From positions 1,045,001 through 1,109,000 of the forward strand of contig NC_060974.1 of NCBI RefSeq assembly GCF_910589235.1: a stretch of 64,000 bases of DNA, given 5' to 3'. The notes below the pieces were generated by a model. That model ran no database searches. It saw only the letters and a list, made by a program, of their open reading frames with translations, and was not told where the DNA came from. Positions 1 through 15,452 of this stretch are shown here, piece by piece. A program made the translations under genes and the position numbers. The DNA comes from Vespa crabro. Lineage: Eukaryota > Arthropoda > Insecta > Hymenoptera > Vespidae. Each line of letters begins with the position of its first letter. The stretch's first letter is position 1.

Positions 1-355
1 AATTATACGAATAATAAGAATAGTAAGAATAATAATAAGAATGATAATAAGATTTATAGGAACAATAAGAATAATAATAAGAATAATAATAAGAATAATA
101 ATAAGAATAATAGGAATATTAAGAATAATAAGGATAATAAAATAATAATAGTAATAATTAGAATAATAAGAATAATAAGAACAATAATAAGATTAATAAG
201 AAGAATTATGCTAATAATAAGAATAATAAGAATAATAATATGAATAATAATAAGAATATTAAAAATAATATTAAGAACAATAAGAACAATATGAATAATA
301 ATAAGAATAATCAGAATAATAAGAATAATAAGAATAAAATAACAATAATAACAAC

Positions 356-399
<44 letters not shown>

Positions 400-1321
400 G
401 AAGAAGAATAATAGGAATGATAAGAATAATAAGAATAATAAGAAGAATAATGAGAAAAATAAGAATAATAATAAGAATTTTAAGAATTATAAGAATAATA
501 ATAAGAACAATAAGAATAATAATAAGAATATTAAGAATTATAAGACTAATGAGAATAATAATAATAATAAAAGTAATAATAGGAATGATAAGAATAATAA
601 GAATAATAATAAGAATAATAATAAGAATAATAATAAGAATAATAGGAATAATAGGAAGAATTAGAATAATAAGAATATTAGGAACATTAATAATAATAAT
701 AATATCAATAATAAGAATAATCAGAACAATAATAAGATTAATAATAAGAATTATACGTATAATAAGAATAATAATAACAATAATAAGATTTATAATGAGA
801 ATAAAAGGAACAATATTAAGATTTATAATAAGAATAATGAGAATAATAAGAACAATAATAAGATTAATAATAAAAATTATAAGAATAACAAGAATAATAA
901 GAACAATAATAAGATTATTAATAAGAATTATACGAATAATAAGGATTATAAGAATAATAATAAGAATAATAAGAATAATAAGAATAATAAGAATAATAAT
1001 AAGAATATTAAGAATTATAAGTATATTGAGAATAAAAATAATAATAATAAGAATAATTATAGGAATGATAAGAATAATGAGAATAATAATAAGAATATTA
1101 AAAAGAATAATAAGAATAATACGAATAATAAGATTAATAAGAAGTATTATAAGATCAATAAGAATAATAGGAATGAAAAGAATATTAAGATTAATAAGAA
1201 GAATTACAAGAATAATAAGAACAATATTAAGATTAATAATACGAAGAATATGAATAATAAGAGCAATAATAAGATTAATAATAAGAATTATACGAATAAT
1301 AAGAATAATTAGAATAATAAT

Positions 1322-1830
1322 ATGAATTATAATAAAATTAATAAGAATAATAAGAACAATATTAAGATTAATACTAAGAATTATACGAATAATAAGAATA
1401 ATAAGAATAATAATATGAATAATAATAAGAATAAAAAGAGTAATAAGAACAATAAGAAAAATAATAAGAATATTAAGAATTATAAGAATAATAAAAATAA
1501 TAATAAGAATATTAAGAATAATAAAAACAAGATGAAGATTAATAATAAGAATTATACGAATAATAAGAATAATAAGAACAATAATAAGATAAATAATAAG
1601 AAAAAAAATAATATTAAGAACAATAATAAAATTAGTAATAAGAATATTAACAATAATAAGATCAATAATAAGATTAATAATACGAATTATACGAATAATA
1701 AGAATAATAAGAATAATAATAAGAATTTTAATAAAAATAATAATAACAATAAGAATAATAAGAATAATAATTAGAATAATAATAAGAATAAGAAAAATGA
1801 GAATAGTAATAGCAATAATAATAACAACAA

Positions 1831-1880
<50 letters not shown>

Positions 1881-2032
1881 GAAATAATAATAATAATAAG
1901 AATGTTAGTAATAAGAATAATAATAAGAATAATAATAACAATAAGAACAATAATAAGATTAATAATAAGAATAAGAATAATAAGAATAAGAATAAAAAGA
2001 ATAATAATAAATAGAATAATAACAATTATAAT

Positions 2033-2085
<53 letters not shown>

Positions 2086-2787
2086 TAATATAATAAGAAT
2101 TCAAATAATAAGAATAATAATAAGAATAATAATTATAAGAATAATAATGATACTAATAATATTTATAGTAATAATAATAAAAATAATAATAATAGGAATA
2201 ATAATAAGAATAATAAGATTATCAAGAATAATAAGCATATTAAGAATAATAATAAGAATAATAAGAATATTAAGAATAATAACAAGATTAATAATGAGAA
2301 TAATAAGAAGAATAAGTTCAATAAGAAGATTAATAATAAGAATAATAAGAATATTTAGAACAATAATAAGATAAATAATAAGAATTATAAAAATAATAAG
2401 AATTATAAGAATAATAAGAATAATTAGAATAATAATAAGGATAATAATAAGAATAATAAGATTATTAAGAATAATAATAAGGATAATAAGAACAATAAGA
2501 ATAATAATAAGAATATTAAGAATTATAAGAATAATACAAAGAATATTAAGAAATATAAGTATAATGAGAATAATAATAATAATAAGAATAATTATAGGAA
2601 TGATAAGAATAAAGAGAATAATAATAAGAATAATAAGAATAATAGGAATAATAAGAATAATAATTAGAACAATAAGATAATTCAGAATAATAATAAGAAG
2701 AAGAAGAATAATAAGAATAATAAGAACAATAACAAGATTAATAATAACAATGATGTGTATAATAGGAATAATTAAAATAATTATAAG

Positions 2788-2844
<57 letters not shown>

Positions 2845-3375
2845 AATAATAAGAATAATAAGAATATTAATAAGAATAATAAGAATAATAAGTATAATAA
2901 TTAGAATAATAAGAATAATAATAAGAATGTTAAGAATAATATGAATAATAAGAATAATAAGAATAATAAGAACAATAATAGGATTAATAATAAGAATATT
3001 CACAATAATAAGAACAATAATAAGAACAATAATAAGATTAATAATAAGAATAATAAGTACAATAAGAACAATATTAAAATTAATAATAAGATTTATACTA
3101 ATAGTAACATTAATAATATGAATTATAAGAATAATAAGATTAATAATAAAAATTATAAGAATAATAGGAAAGATAAGAAAAGTAAGAATGAAAATAAGAA
3201 TAATACTAAGTATAATAAGTACAATAAGAAAAATAAATAGAATATTAAGAATTATAAGATTCATGAGAGTAATAATAATATTAAGAATATTAATAAGAAT
3301 ATCAAGAACAAAAAGAATAATTTGAATAATAAGAATAATAAGATTATAAGAGTAATAAGAATAATAACAATAATT
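1322..3375 (+). repeat. Higher-order repeat, copy 1, in AAT/AAG array
   Basis: This segment shares a long ordered series of distinctive variants with 7,750-10,475. Paired landmarks are GAATAGTAATAGCAATAATA (1,801 and 8,210), ATCAAGAATAATAAGCAT (2,221 and 8,640), GGATTAATAATAAGAATATT (2,981 and 9,484), GATAAGAAAAGTAAGAATG (3,172 and 9,983), and AAGAATAATTTGAATAATAAG near 3,313 and 10,408. The offset drifts from about 6.41 to 7.1 kb, so the copies have diverged by insertions and deletions after duplication. Confidence 0.8.
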
Positions 3376-4277
3376 AAATTAATAATAAGTATAATAAGAA
3401 TAATAAGAATAATATTAAGATTAATAATAAGAATAATAAGAATAATAAGAACAATAAAAAGGTTAATAAAAAGAATAATAATACTAATAATAATAATAAT
3501 GAGATTAATAATAAGAATTATAAGAATAATAAGAATAATAATAATAATTATAATAATAATAATAAGAGCAATAAGAATAATAATAAGAATTATAAGAATA
3601 ATAAGATTAATAAGAACAATAAAGAGATTAATATTAAGAATAATAAGAACAATAATTAGATTAATAATAAGAATTATACGAATAATAAGAATAATTAGAA
3701 TAATAATAAGAATATTAATAAGAATAATAAGAATAATAAGAACAATAATAAGATTAATAAAAAGAATATTAAGTTAAATAAGATCAATAATAGGATTAAT
3801 GATAAGAAATATACGAATAATAAGAATAATATTAATAATAATATCAATAATAATAAGAATAATAAGAATAGTAATGAGAATAATAAGAACAATAAGAATA
3901 ATAATAAGAAAATTAAGAATTATAAGAATAATAAGAATAATAACAAGTATTATAATAATAATAATAAGAATATTAGGAAGGATAAGAATACTAAAAAAAA
4001 TAATAAGAATAATAATGTGAATAATAAGAACACTAAGAATAATAATGAGAATATTAAGAATTATAGGTATAATGTGAATAACAGTAATAATAAGAATAAT
4101 AACAATAATAGGTATAATAATAAGAATATTAAAAATTTTAAGAATAATGAGAATAATAATAATAATAATAATAATATTAATAATAATAATGATAATAATA
4201 ATAAAAATAATAAGATTAATAAGAAGAACAATAAGAATAATAATTAGAATACTGAGAATTATAAGAATAATGAGATC

Positions 4278-4347
<70 letters not shown>
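4278..4347 (+). repeat. Pure (AAT)n run
   Basis: About 23 uninterrupted AAT units inside the degenerate array. Such pure runs are the most slippage-prone parts; others lie near 359-400, 1,839-1,880, 2,041-2,083, 2,788-2,840 and 6,845-6,892. Confidence 0.9.
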
Positions 4348-4348
<1 letters not shown>

Positions 4349-6842
4349 GAATAATAATAAGAATAATAAGAATAATAAAAATAATAATAAGTTTAATAAT
4401 AAAATTAATAAGAATTATAGGAAGGATGAGAATAATAATAATAATAAGAATAAAAAGGGGAATGTTAATAATAAGAAGAATAATAATAAGTATAATAATA
4501 AGAATACTAAGGATAATAGGAATGATATGAATAAGAAGAATAATTACAATAATAAGTATAATAATAAGAATATTAAGAATTATAAGAATAATGAGAATAA
4601 TAATAATAATAAGAATAATAAAAGGAATGATAAGAATAATAAGAATATAAAGAACAATAAGAATAATAATAAGAATAATAAGAATAATAATAAGAATAAT
4701 AAGATTATTAACAATAATAAGAATAATAATAAGAATATTAAGAAGTATAAGAATAATAAGAATAATAAAAATAATAATAAGAATAATAAGAATATTAACA
4801 ATTCTAATAATAATGAGAATAATAATAATAATAAGAATAATTATATGAATGATAAAAATAACAGGAATAAGAATAAGAATATTAATAAGAATAATAAGAA
4901 CAATAGGAATAATAAGAATAATAAGAATAATAAGATTTATAATAAGAATAATAATAACACTAATAAAAATAATAATAAGAATAATAGGAATGAAGGAATA
5001 GTAAGAATAATAAGAAGAATAATAATAAGATTAATAAGAACAAAAAGAATAATAATAAGAATCTTAAGAATTATAAGAATAATGTGACTAATAATAATAA
5101 TAAGAATAATATTAGGAATGATTAGAATAATAAGAATAATAATAAGAATAATAATAAGAATAATAAGAATAATAATAAAAATTATAAGAATAATGTTAAT
5201 AATAAATAATGAGAATAATTATAAGTATAATAAGAATAATAAGAATAATTAGAATAATAAGAACAATAAAAATAATAATACGAAAAATAAGAATAATAAA
5301 AATAATAAGAACAATAATAAGATAAATAATAAGCATAATAATAATAATAATAAGAATAATAAGTAAAACAAAAAAATAAGAAGTTTAATAAGAATAATAA
5401 AAATAATCAGAACATTAAATAGATTAATAATAAGAATAATAAGAATAACAATAATAATAGCAAGAATAAGAAGTTTCATAACAATAATAAGAATACTAAG
5501 AACAATAATAATAATAGCAAGAATATTAAGAATTATAAGAATAATAAGTATAATAATAAGAATAATAATAGGAATGATAATATGAATAATAAAAATTAAA
5601 CGAATAATAAGAATAATAAGAATAATAATAATACTAATAATAAGAATATTAAGTATTATAGGAAAAATAGGAACAATAATTAAAACGATAAGAATAATAT
5701 TAAGAATATTAAGAATTATAGGAATAATGAGAATAATAATAATAATAAGTGTAATAATAGGAATGATAAGAATAATATGAATAATAATGAGAACAATAAG
5801 AATAATAATAAGAATATTAACAAATATAATAATAATGAGAATAATAATAATAATAAGAATAATAAAAGGAATGATAAAAATAATACGAATAAGAATAAGA
5901 ATAATAATAAGAATAATAAGAATAATAAGAATATTAGGAATAATAAGAATAATAAGAACAATAATAAGATTAATAATAAGTGTAATAAGAATAATAAGGA
6001 CAATAATAAGATTAATAATAAGAATTATACGAATAATGAGAATAATAAGAATAAGTATAAGAATATTAAGAACAATAAGAATAATAATAAATATAATATG
6101 AACAATAAGAATAATAATAAGTATATTAGAAATTAAAAGAATAATAGGAATAATAATAAGAACAAGAAGAAAAATAATAGGAATAATAAGAATTGTAAGA
6201 ATAATGAGAATAATAATAATAATAAGAATAATAATAGGAATGATAAGAATAATAAGAATAATAATAAGATTAATAACTAGAATAAAAGGAATAATAGGAA
6301 TAATACGAATAATATGAATAATAAGAACAATAATAAAATTAATAATAAGAATTAAACGAATAATAAGGATAATACGAATAATAATAAGACTAATAAAAAT
6401 AACAATAAGAATAATAGGAATGAAAGAATAGTAAGAATAATAATAAGAATAATAATAAGATTAATAGGTACAATAAGAATAAGAATAAGAATATTAAGAA
6501 TTATAAGAATAATGTGAATAATAATAATAATAACAGTAATAATCGGAATGATAAGAAAAATAAGAATAATAATAAGAATAATAATAAAAATAATAAGAAT
6601 AATAGGAATAAATAGAAGTATAAGAATGATGAGAACAATATTAAGATTAATAATAAGAATATTAACAATAATAAGAACAATAATAAGATTAATAATAAGA
6701 ATTATACGAATAATAAGAATAATAAGAAAAATAAGAATAATAATAAGATTAATAAGAATAATAAGAATAATAAGAATAATAATAAGAATAATAAGAATAA
6801 TAAGAACAATAAGAATAATATTAAGAATATTAAGAATTATAA

Positions 6843-6895
<53 letters not shown>

Positions 6896-7267
6896 TTAAT
6901 AATAATAATAATAATAATAATAAGATTAATAGGATTGAAATGATAGTAATAATAATAATAAGAATAATAAGAATAATAAGAACAAATATAAAATTAATAA
7001 TAAGAATAATAAGTACAATAATAATATTAATAATAAGAATTATACGAATAATAAGAATAATAAAAGGAATGATAATTACAATAATAATAATAATAAGAAT
7101 ATTAATAAGAATAGTATGAATAATAGGAATAATAAGAAGAATAATAAGAAACATCAAGAATAATAAGAATAAAAATAAGAATAATAAGTATTATAAGAGT
7201 AATCAGAATAATTATAATACTAAGTATAATAATAGGAATGATAATGATAATAGTAATAATAACAATA

Positions 7268-7298
<31 letters not shown>

Positions 7299-8477
7299 AA
7301 ATAATAATAATAATAAAAATAATAATAATAATAGTAATAATAATAATAATAGTAATGAGAATAGTAAGAATAATAAGAATATTAATAAGAACATTAAGAA
7401 TAATAAGTATAATATATAGAAAAATAAGAATAATTATTAGAATAATAAGAATAATATGAATAATAAGAATAATAAGAATAAGAAGAACAATAATAAGATT
7501 AATAATAAGAATATTAACAATAATAAGAACAATAATAAGATTAATAATACGAATTATACGAATAATAATAAGAATAATAAGAATAATAAGAACAATAATA
7601 AGACTAATAATAAGAATAATAAGAATAATAGAAGTAATAAGAATAATAAGAACAATAAGAACAATATTAAAATTAATATTAAGAATTATACGAATAGTAA
7701 GATTAATAATAAGAATTATAAGATTAATAACAATAATTAGAATAATAATATGAACTATAATAAGAAAAATACGAATAATAAGAACAATAAGAAAAATAAT
7801 AAGAATATTAAAATTTGTAAGAATGATAGGAATAATAAGAATAAAAAGAGGAATAAGAACAATAAGAAAAATAATAAGAATATTAAGAATTATAAGTATA
7901 ATAAGAATAATAATAAGAATAATAAGAATAATAAAAACAATATGAAGATTAATAATAAGAATTATACGAATAATAAGTATAATAAGAACAATAATAAGAT
8001 AAATAATAAGAAAAAAATAATATTAAGAACAATAATAAAATTAATAATAAGAATATCAACAATAATAAGATCAATAATAAGATTAATAATACGAATTATA
8101 CGAATAATAAGAATAATCAGAATAATAATAAAAATAATAATAAAAATAATAATAACAATAAGAATAATGAGAATAATAATTAGAACAATAATAAGAATAA
8201 GAAAAATAAGAATAGTAATAGCAATAATAATAACAACAAGAATAATAATAATAATAATAATAATAGAAATAATAATAATAATAAGAATGATAATAATAAG
8301 AATAATAATAAGAATAATAATAACAATAAGAACAATAATAAGATTAATAATAAGAATAATAAGAATTATAAGAACAATAATAAGATTAATAAGAAGAATT
8401 ATACGAATAATGAGAATAATAATAATAAGAATAAGAATAATAAGAATAATAATAAAATGAATAATAACAATTATAAT

Positions 8478-8479
<2 letters not shown>

Positions 8480-8557
<78 letters not shown>
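8480..8557 (+). repeat. Pure (AAT)n run
   Basis: About 25 AAT units with no interruption, within higher-order copy 2. Confidence 0.9.
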
Positions 8558-9197
8558 GAATTATAAAAATAATAAGAATTATAAGAATAATAAAAATAAT
8601 TAGAATAATAATAAGGATAATAATAAGAATAATAAGATTATCAAGAATAATAAGCATACTAAGAATACTAATAAGAATAATAAGAATATTAAGAATATTA
8701 AGAATAATAACAAGATTAATAATGAGGATAATAAGAAGAATAAGTACAATAAAAAGATTAATAATAAGAATAATATGTACATTTAGAACAATAAGATGAT
8801 TAATAATAAGAATTATAAAAATAATAAGAATTATAAGAATAATAGGAATAATTAGAATAATAATAAGGATAATAATAAGAATAATAGTAATGATAATAAG
8901 AACAATAAGAATAATAATAAGAATATTAAGAATTATAAGAATAATACAAAGAATATTAAGAAATATAAGTATAATGAGAATAATAATAATAATAAGAATA
9001 ATTATAGGAATGATAAGAATAAAGAGAATAATAATAGGAATAATAATAAGAATAATAAGAATAATAGGAATAATAAGAATAATAATTAGAATAATAAGAT
9101 CATTCATAATAATAATAAGAAGAATAAGAATAATAAGAATAATAGGAACAATAAAAAGATTAATAATAACAAAGATGTGTATAATAAGAATAATTAA

Positions 9198-9293
<96 letters not shown>

Positions 9294-9299
9294 AATAAT

Positions 9300-9344
<45 letters not shown>
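9198..9344 (+). repeat. Longest (AAT)n run in the window
   Basis: Nearly pure AAT for about 147 bp, with only isolated interruptions (an AAA near 9,270 and an ATT near 9,300). It is the expanded counterpart of the run at about 2,788-2,840 in higher-order copy 1. Confidence 0.9.
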
Positions 9345-9347
<3 letters not shown>

Positions 9348-10079
9348 AATAGTAAGAATAATAAGAATATTAATAAGAATAATAAGAATAATAAGTATAA
9401 TAATTAGAATAATTAGAATAATAATAAGAATATTAAGAATAATATGAATAATAAGAATAATAAGAATAATAAGAACAATAATAGGATTAATAATAAGAAT
9501 ATTCACAATAATAAGAACAATAATAAGATTAATATTAAGAATAATACGAATAATAAGAACAATAATAAGATTAATAAGAAGAATTATAAGAATAATAAGA
9601 ATAATGAGAATAATTATATGAATAATAATAAGAATAATAAGAATAATAAGAACAATAAGAAAAATAATAAGGATATTAAGAATTATAAGAATAATAAGAA
9701 GAATAATAATAATAGTAATAATAATAATAATAATAATAAGATTAATAGGATTGAAAGGATAGTAATAATAATAATAAGAATAATAAGAATAATAAGAACA
9801 ATAATAAGATTTATAATAAGAATAATAAGTACAATAAGAACAATATTAAAATTAATAATAAGAATTATACGAAAAGTAACATTAATAATATGAATTATAA
9901 GAATAATAAGATTAATAATAAGAATTATAGGAATAATAAGAATAATAAGAATAATAATAATAATAATACGAATAATAGGAATGATAAGAAAAGTAAGAAT
10001 GAAAATAAGAATAATACTAAGTATAATAAGTACAAAAAGAATAATGAATAGAATATTAAGAATTATAAGAATCATGAGA

Positions 10080-10122
<43 letters not shown>

Positions 10123-10278
10123 CAAAATAATAATAATGAGATTAGTAAGAATAATAAGAATTGTAAGTATATTAATAAGAGTAACAACATTAATATGAAT
10201 AATAATAAGAATATTAACACTTATAAGAATAATGAAAATAATAATAATAATAAGAATAATAATAGGATTGGTAATAAT

Positions 10279-10315
<37 letters not shown>

Positions 10316-10625
10316 GTGAGAATAGTAAGAATAATAAGAATATTAATAAGAATAATAAGAATAATAAGTATAATAATTAGAATTATAAGAATAATAATAA
10401 GAATAAAAAGAATAATTTGAATAATAAGAATAATAAGATTATAAGAGTAATAAAAATATCAACAATAATTAGAATAATAATAAGTATAATAAGAATAATA
10501 AGAATAATAGGAATAAATAGAATTATAAGAATGATGTGAACAATAATAAGATTAATAATAAGAATATTATCAATAATAAGAACAATAATAAGATTAATAA
10601 TAATAATTATACGAATAATAAGGAT

Positions 10626-13600
10626 AATAATCGTAATAACAATATTAATAATCATAATAGTAGTAATAAATATCATAACGATATTAATAAAAATAACGAT
10701 TATAACTATAATAACGATAATAACTATATTAACGGTAATAACGTTAATAACAATAGTAATAACTATAACAATTATAATATCGAGAATTTTGATAACAACG
10801 AAAACAATAACGATAATAATTAGAATAATTATAATATTAAAAATTATAATAACAATAATTATAGAAATAATGAAAAGAAAGACAATAACCTTAATAAAGA
10901 TAAAAACGATTTTTTCGTAAATAACATTATTATTGATAATATTGACGATAATAATAATAATAACGATTTCAGCGTCAATAGTAACAACAATAATAATAAT
11001 ATTAATTATAATAAAAATGATAATAATGAAAATAACGAATATGAATAATAACCAAAAAAACGATAGTAACTGTATTAACGATAATAACGATTAGAAAAAT
11101 AATAATAACTATAATAATAATTGTGATGATAACAGAGAAAGTAATATCGATAATGATAATAATAATAATAAAAATAATAATAGCGATAATAAAGATAAGA
11201 ACAATAACGAGAATAATAACGATAATATCCATAATAACAAAAATAACGATAAATAGGATAAAAACGTTAATAACGATAAGAGGGATAATAATATTAGTAC
11301 TCATTACATCGTCGATTATAACGATAATAATAACAATAATAATAGTAATTATAATAATAATAATAATTATTATTATTATAAAAATAACTATTATAAAGAT
11401 AATAACGTTAAAATCGATAATAACAACAATAATGGAAATAAAGTTAATAATGATAAAAATAACCTAAGTAATAATAGTAATCATAAGAGCGTCGATAGTA
11501 TCGATAATAGCAAAGATAATAATAATTATGCTAATAACGATAATAACTATAATTAAAACGACAATAGCAATGAAAACGATAATAAAGTTAATAACAATAA
11601 TAATGACGATAATAATAATATTATCGATAATAACGTTAATAACGATAATAACAATAACACCATTAAAACCATAATAATTTCAAAAATATTAAAAACGATA
11701 TTAACGATAATTAAGATAAAATAACGATAATATGGATAAAAAAATAATTACGATAATAAAGGTAATACCGTTAATAAAGGTAATTATAATAATAACGATA
11801 ATACCAACATTAACGATAATAACGATAATAATGGCTGTCTTACCAATAATAACAATAAAAATGCTAATAACCATAATAACATTAATAATGTTAATAACGT
11901 TAATAATAACGATAATAATAATTGAAATCATAACAGCGAAGATACTAAAGATAATAATGACGATAATAATATTAATAATAATAATAATAATAATAACAAT
12001 AATATCGTTAATTATAATAATGACAATTATAGAGATAATAACGATAATAACGATAGAAACGGTAATAACCTTAATAACGATAATGATAACGATAATAATA
12101 CTGATTGCGATAATAACGATAATAACCATAATAATAACGATAGAAACCATAATAACGATTATAATAACGATTATTACTTTAATAACGTTAATAACGTTAA
12201 TAATGATCTTAATAACGAAAATAGTTATGATAAAGATAATATCGATAATAACCATAAAATCGATAATAATGACGATCATAACAATAATGATGATAATAAT
12301 GACAATATCGTTAATGCCGCTAATAACCATAATAATAACGATAATCATAATAGCAACGATCTTTGCTACAGTAATAACAATAAATATAATAAAGGTTCTA
12401 ATGAAATTAATAATAACGATAATAATGATAATTGCATTAATAACAATTGCGATAAAAAATCTAATAACGATAATAATTACGATAATAACGATAATAACGA
12501 AAATAAAGATTATTATCATTAGAACAATAATATCTATAAAAACAACAATAACCATAAGAAATACATTAACGATTATCATGATAATAACTATAAAAATAAT
12601 AATAACGATAAAGACGATAATATCGGTAATTACGTTTATTAATATAAAAATAATAGTAATGGTAATAATAACGTTAAGAACTATAATAATAATTATGATA
12701 GTAATGAAAACAATTATAATAATAATAGTAAAAACAATAATAATTATAATAACGGTAAGAACAATAATAATAATAATAATAACGATACTAATGATAATGA
12801 CGATAATAACGATAATGACACTAATAACGATAATAGTGAAAATATTCTTAATTATAAAAATATCAATGATAACAACGATAAAAATAATTATAATAATATT
12901 AATAATAATTATAATAAAGATAATAACTATTATAATAATCAAAAGGATAAAAATGATATTGATTATAACAGTTTTAACGATAATAACGAAAATAACGATA
13001 ATAATTATAATAATAATAATAAAAATAATAATAACGATAGTAACATTTAATTATAGTAATTACGATTATAACGGTAATGTCGATAATAACGACATAAACG
13101 ATAATAACGATTGTAAGGAGAATAGAGATGATAAAAATAATAACGATCATAACGATAATAACGATGATAATAATAATCTTAATAATAACGATTTTAATAA
13201 GAATAGAGATTTAACGATAGTAACGATAGTAACGAAAATAATAATAATAATATTAATAAAAATGATAACAACGGTAACATCTATAATAATAATAATTATA
13301 AAAATAATAACAAACAACGATAATAACTATATAAACGATAATAATGAAAATAACGATAATAACTATAGTAACGATAATAACTAATTTTTAATAATGGTAA
13401 TAAATTCAAAAGCGATAATTACAACAATAACGATAACGAAATTAAAGATAATTCCGATAATAACATAAATAAATGTATTGATAAGGATAATAAGAATATT
13501 AACGATTAAAACGAAAATAAGGATAATAATGTTTATAATAATAATAAGATTAATAATAAAAATAATATCAATAATATCTATGAGAACGACAATAACGATA

Positions 13601-14217
13601 ATATTAACAATTATAATAATAGTAATTACAATTATAACGATAATAACTATAATGACGATAATAACGATTGTAATAATAATAACGATATTAACGTTTTTTG
13701 TGATAATAATAATAATAATAATATTAATAATGATAATAGTAATATTAATAATAACAATTATAATAACGGTAATAATAAAAATAACAATAATAACGATAAT
13801 ATCGGTAATAACGGTAATAACGATAAAGACTACAATAACGATAATAATAAAAATATTATTAACGATAATAACGGCAAAAGCGATAATTATAATAATTATG
13901 ATAACATGGATAATAAAAATAATACCGATAATATCGTTGATAACTATAATAATAACGATAATAATAATGATAACGTCTAAAACGTGAATAGCGATAATAA
14001 CGTAAATAAAAATAATAATAATAATAATAATAATAAAAATAACGATATTAACGATAATAACGATAATAAAGATAATAATAATTATAGTCATAATAATAAT
14101 AATGACAATATTAATATTAATAATAATAAGGATAATGACGGTAATAATAATAATAAAAATAATAGAGATAGTAATGGTTATGAAGGATAAGACATAAATA
14201 ATGATAATAACAAGAAA

Positions 14218-14272
<55 letters not shown>

Positions 14273-15452
14273 TCAATAATATCGATGAGAACGATATTTA
14301 AGATTATAAAGATTATAACGATAATAATAAAAATATTAATAATAACGATTATAATAAAATATAGAGATTATAATGATGATAACGATAGTAACCATAATAT
14401 CATTAATAATATTTATAATATTAATAACAACGATAATATCGATAAAAGAACTACTAATAACAATAATAACGATATAAACGATAAAAACGCTAATAATGAT
14501 GATAATAATTGTTATCTTAATAATAACGGTAATAATGATTCTAATGATATTAAAGTCAATAACGATAATAATAATTTCAAGTATAATTATAACGATATTA
14601 AAGATAATAATAACTATAACAATAATACAAATTTAAATAATAATAATATCGATATTAAGGATAATAACATTAATAACAATAATATCTCTTATAACGATTA
14701 TAACGATTATAATTATAATAACGACAATAAGAATAATAAAAATACGTGCGATAGTAACGATAAAAAAAATAATAATAATTACAATAATAATGATGATAAT
14801 AAAGATAATAAAGAAAATTACGTTAATGACAACAATAATGAGAAACACATTATCAGCGATAATAACTATAATAACGATTGTGAAAATAATTACGATAATA
14901 AAGATAATAAAGATAACGACTATATAGGTCATAATGATAATAATAATAATAATAATAAAGATAAAAACAATAATAATAGTAATAATAGCCATAATAGTAA
15001 TAATAGTAATAATATTAATAATAATAATTATTATAATAACAATAAAAATGATAATAGCGATAATAACGATTATGACGTAAATTACGATAAAAACGATATT
15101 AACGATAATTATGATATGAATAATAATAATAATTACGATAATGGTAATATAAAGATTATAACGAAAATACCGATAATAACCATAATAACGAAAGTAACAA
15201 TTATAACTATAATAAAGATAATAACGATAATGACGATAATAAGCATAATAACGTAAATTACGATAATAATAACAATAATAATAATAACAGCAAATATAAT
15301 AATAACAAAAATAAAAACTATAATAATAATTATACTAATAATAAAAATATTAATATTAATTACGATAGTAACTTTAATAATAGTTCTAACGATTATAACG
15401 GTAATGACGTTAATAACGATAATAACGATGATAATAATATTTACTATAATAA
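10626..15452 (+). repeat. AACGATAAT array, block 1
   Basis: Triplet array of AAT, AAC and GAT, with AACGATAAT as the commonest 9-mer and variants such as AACGTTAAT, AACGGTAAT and TATAAT. It differs from the preceding array in carrying many CpG dinucleotides. Pure AAT is present at about 14,222-14,270. Long Ile-, Thr- and Asn-rich frames, for example 11,732-13,384, arise from triplet composition. No gene seen. The right end stops abruptly at LINE copy A. Confidence 0.95.

Larger units (their letters stand above)
7750..10475 (+). repeat. Higher-order repeat, copy 2, in AAT/AAG array
   Basis: This is the second copy of the 1,322-3,375 segment and is about 0.7 kb longer. Part of the excess is expanded pure AAT: the run following GATGTGTATAATA is about 50 bp in copy 1 (about 2,788-2,840) but about 145 bp here (9,198-9,344). 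In the opposite direction, the run near 1,840-1,880 is shortened at about 8,247-8,266. Order and identity of flanking variants are otherwise kept. Confidence 0.8.
1..10625 (+). repeat. AAT/AAG degenerate trinucleotide array
   Basis: The whole stretch is built from AAT triplets with frequent AAG and rarer AAC, ATT, ACG and GAA variants. C is very rare on this strand, so the array is strongly strand-asymmetric. Recurrent longer phrases, such as AAGAACAATAATAAG followed by ATTAATAATAAG and AATTATACG, show that it is a mosaic of amplified variants and not a pure microsatellite. Stop triplets are scarce in several frames, so long Ile-, Asn- or Leu-only reading frames appear on both strands; none has normal protein composition. 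No gene, RNA gene or transposon was seen. It begins before the window and grades into the AACGATAAT array near 10,620. Confidence 0.95.

Noticed and set aside
311..2104. 597-codon minus-strand frame and similar giant frames (7,962-9,506; 11,732-13,384; 32,627-33,478)
   Set aside because: Composed almost only of Ile, Leu, Asn, Thr or Met as dictated by the triplet repeat. No start context or protein-like composition, and equally long frames exist on the opposite strand.
1..10625. Telomeric repeat
   Set aside because: No TTAGG/CCTAA-type runs were seen; the array is AAT/AAG-based.
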